In this document: piece after piece, positions 62,989 through 64,000 of the stretch | Layout: the number at the start of each line of letters is the position of its first letter | How positions within the stretch are numbered: position 1 is the first letter of the stretch | Source: Trematomus loennbergii | Taxonomy: Eukaryota > Chordata > Actinopteri > Perciformes > Nototheniidae | DNA length: 64,000 nt | Direction: 5' to 3' | Assembly (NCBI GenBank): GCA_012861695.1 | Contig: JAAOOA010000198.1 | Span: 434,001-498,000 of the forward strand | Translations under genes and position numbers: made by a program | The notes under the pieces: generated by a model | Database searches by the model: none | What the model saw: the letters and a program-made list of their open reading frames with translations, nothing else | Told to the model about the DNA's origin: nothing

Positions 62989-63284
62989 TCTTGTTGTTGT
63001 TGTTGTAGAAACAAATCAGCAATGAGGCGGGGGAGAGGTGGGGAGGTGGGAAGAGGTGCGAAGAGGCGTGGCTGTCGTTATTTTTTCAGGCAATATTCGT
63101 ATAGAGGCGATTAAACGGACTCGGTTGACCCCCCAGAGCGTTTCGTTTGCAAATCTATCCACCTTGGGACCCGTTATCGTTTGTGTGGTCAGTTTCTATC
63201 GGCCTCGTCTAAATAATAGGGCTATACGCACGCGAAACTATGCAGATACAAGCCGTTTTATCCTCGTGTAAACGGCGCCTGAAT

Positions 63285-64000
63285 GAAACGGCAGCTCTCA
63301 GCTGTGTGTTTACACACCTAATGGCCCATCAGCCACAGCTCTCTCTCCCCCCTGATCTTTCTTCTCCAGCAGTTAAGTTAACTGTAGGTTACTCTGAGTG
63401 ACAAGCTTACAGTTAGTGAAGTAACACTTTTTTTTTGTGAGTCACGACCTGGCTGTTTCATTCTAACATAACGCTCCAAATGCTACTGTTTCCACTCGGA
63501 CTTCAATACAGCTACACCATTGTTTGGTTTCCATGGTAGCGCGCCTCTTTAGTAGCGTGCACTCCTTTCCTGTAAATTACAGGTCCAGCCAGGCAAAACA
63601 GTGCACTTCTCTTTTCCGCACTACTGTGACAGACCATGGAGCTGGGTCAGCCACTAACATATTCATATTTCTCTTCTCAAAAAGAGAAATATGAACGTTA
63701 GTTTTTAACTGAAATGATCAAATAAAGTCAAAATGTCACAGTGTTTACAAACATTGACCATACCGTTCACCAGCCCCCACCTCCCTATGCCTACTGTAGG
63801 CCTATGTTGAGTATACTCTTTGTTTAAAACTAATTGGCCATCGGAATGTGTGTGTCCCAACCCCCCCCTGTGATATCTCTTCTCCAGCAGTCTGTAGGTT
63901 TGTGTTCGCATATTTATGCTGTCGCAGTTCCTGTTGTTTCTATCGCGCATTGCCGGTGTTGTGTCAAATTATGCACCCCCATAATGAAATGCCCCCCTTG
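63285..64000. other. No gene recognised; small hairpin at 63660-63693
   Basis: TTCATATTTCTCTT and AAGAGAAATATGAA form a 14-bp inverted repeat. TTTAACTGAAATGATCAAAT near 63700 resembles the TTTACTGAAATTATCAAATA near 55708. No exon or element boundary was found. Confidence 0.4.

Larger units (their letters stand above)
59008..63279. mobile_element. PIF/Harbinger DNA transposon, both genes open (4272 bp)
   Basis: The left end GGCCCCGCTCACACGAGG and the inverted right end GGCGCCGTTTACACGAGG form imperfect TIRs, flanked by TGA (59005-59007, 63280-63282). It carries the two genes required for Harbinger mobility: a Myb-like protein on the plus strand and a DDE transposase on the minus strand, tail to tail. 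The inter-gene region contains a duplicated stretch. Both coding sequences are free of stops, unlike every other element in the window. Confidence 0.9.

Overview
The window looks like teleost fish nuclear DNA, probably from a percomorph-like species. The reasons are exons of a vertebrate semaphorin gene, tRNA-derived SINEs with a V-SINE-like core, long CA/GT arrays, and a typical fish transposon load: L2-group and Tx1-type LINEs, a DIRS-type tyrosine-recombinase element, Copia, Gypsy and BEL/Pao fragments, many hAT elements, PIF/Harbinger, and a Tc1 end. There is no prokaryotic gene organisation.

The only host gene I can support is a class-6 semaphorin, best matching SEMA6C, on the minus strand. 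Five coding exons, from the signal peptide into the Sema domain, run from 13674 down to 8082. Splice sites and phases agree, except that the first coding exon has one base missing and the reading frame breaks. The rest of the gene lies left of the window or beyond the LINE at 1.2-5.9 kb. All other coding potential belongs to mobile elements.

Layout. 0.7-1.1 kb: hAT transposase remnant. 1.2-5.9 kb: minus-strand L2-group LINE with a 2A-like NPGP motif, split by a 520-bp hAT element. 6.4-6.8 kb: SINE. 8-13.7 kb: semaphorin exons with MITEs and a 180-bp GT array touching a splice donor. 13.9-16.6 kb: dispersed repeat B copies and a BED-finger hAT. 17.2-22.3 kb: 5'-truncated Copia whose reverse transcriptase is split at its catalytic VDD motif by a 1.0-kb hAT. 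22.3-24.4 kb: hAT, Gypsy and BEL/Pao fragments. 25.4-31.5 kb: nearly full-length Tx1-type LINE carrying a Harbinger-derived insertion in ORF1. 31.5-38.2 kb: BEL/Pao gag, several hAT elements, one nested in another, and a 33-bp perfect hairpin. 38.4-42.1 kb: microsatellites and MITEs. 42.2-45.9 kb: one repeat B copy that received three separate insertions. 46.7-48.2 kb: TIR element and a SINE. 49.1-53.5 kb: a TIR element with an internally deleted DIRS retrotransposon inside it; the matching empty site is at 45406/45407. 54.1-55.2 kb: second, inverted copy of the hAT at 33.7 kb. 57.5-59.0 kb: LINE fragment and repeat B. 59.0-63.3 kb: a PIF/Harbinger transposon with two open, convergent genes (Myb-like protein and DDE transposase).

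Together the elements give a readable insertion history: target-site duplications, empty sites in paralogous repeats and insertions into known protein motifs fix the order of events. Many frameshifts are single-base changes in homopolymers, including one in the host gene, so base-level assembly error should be considered.
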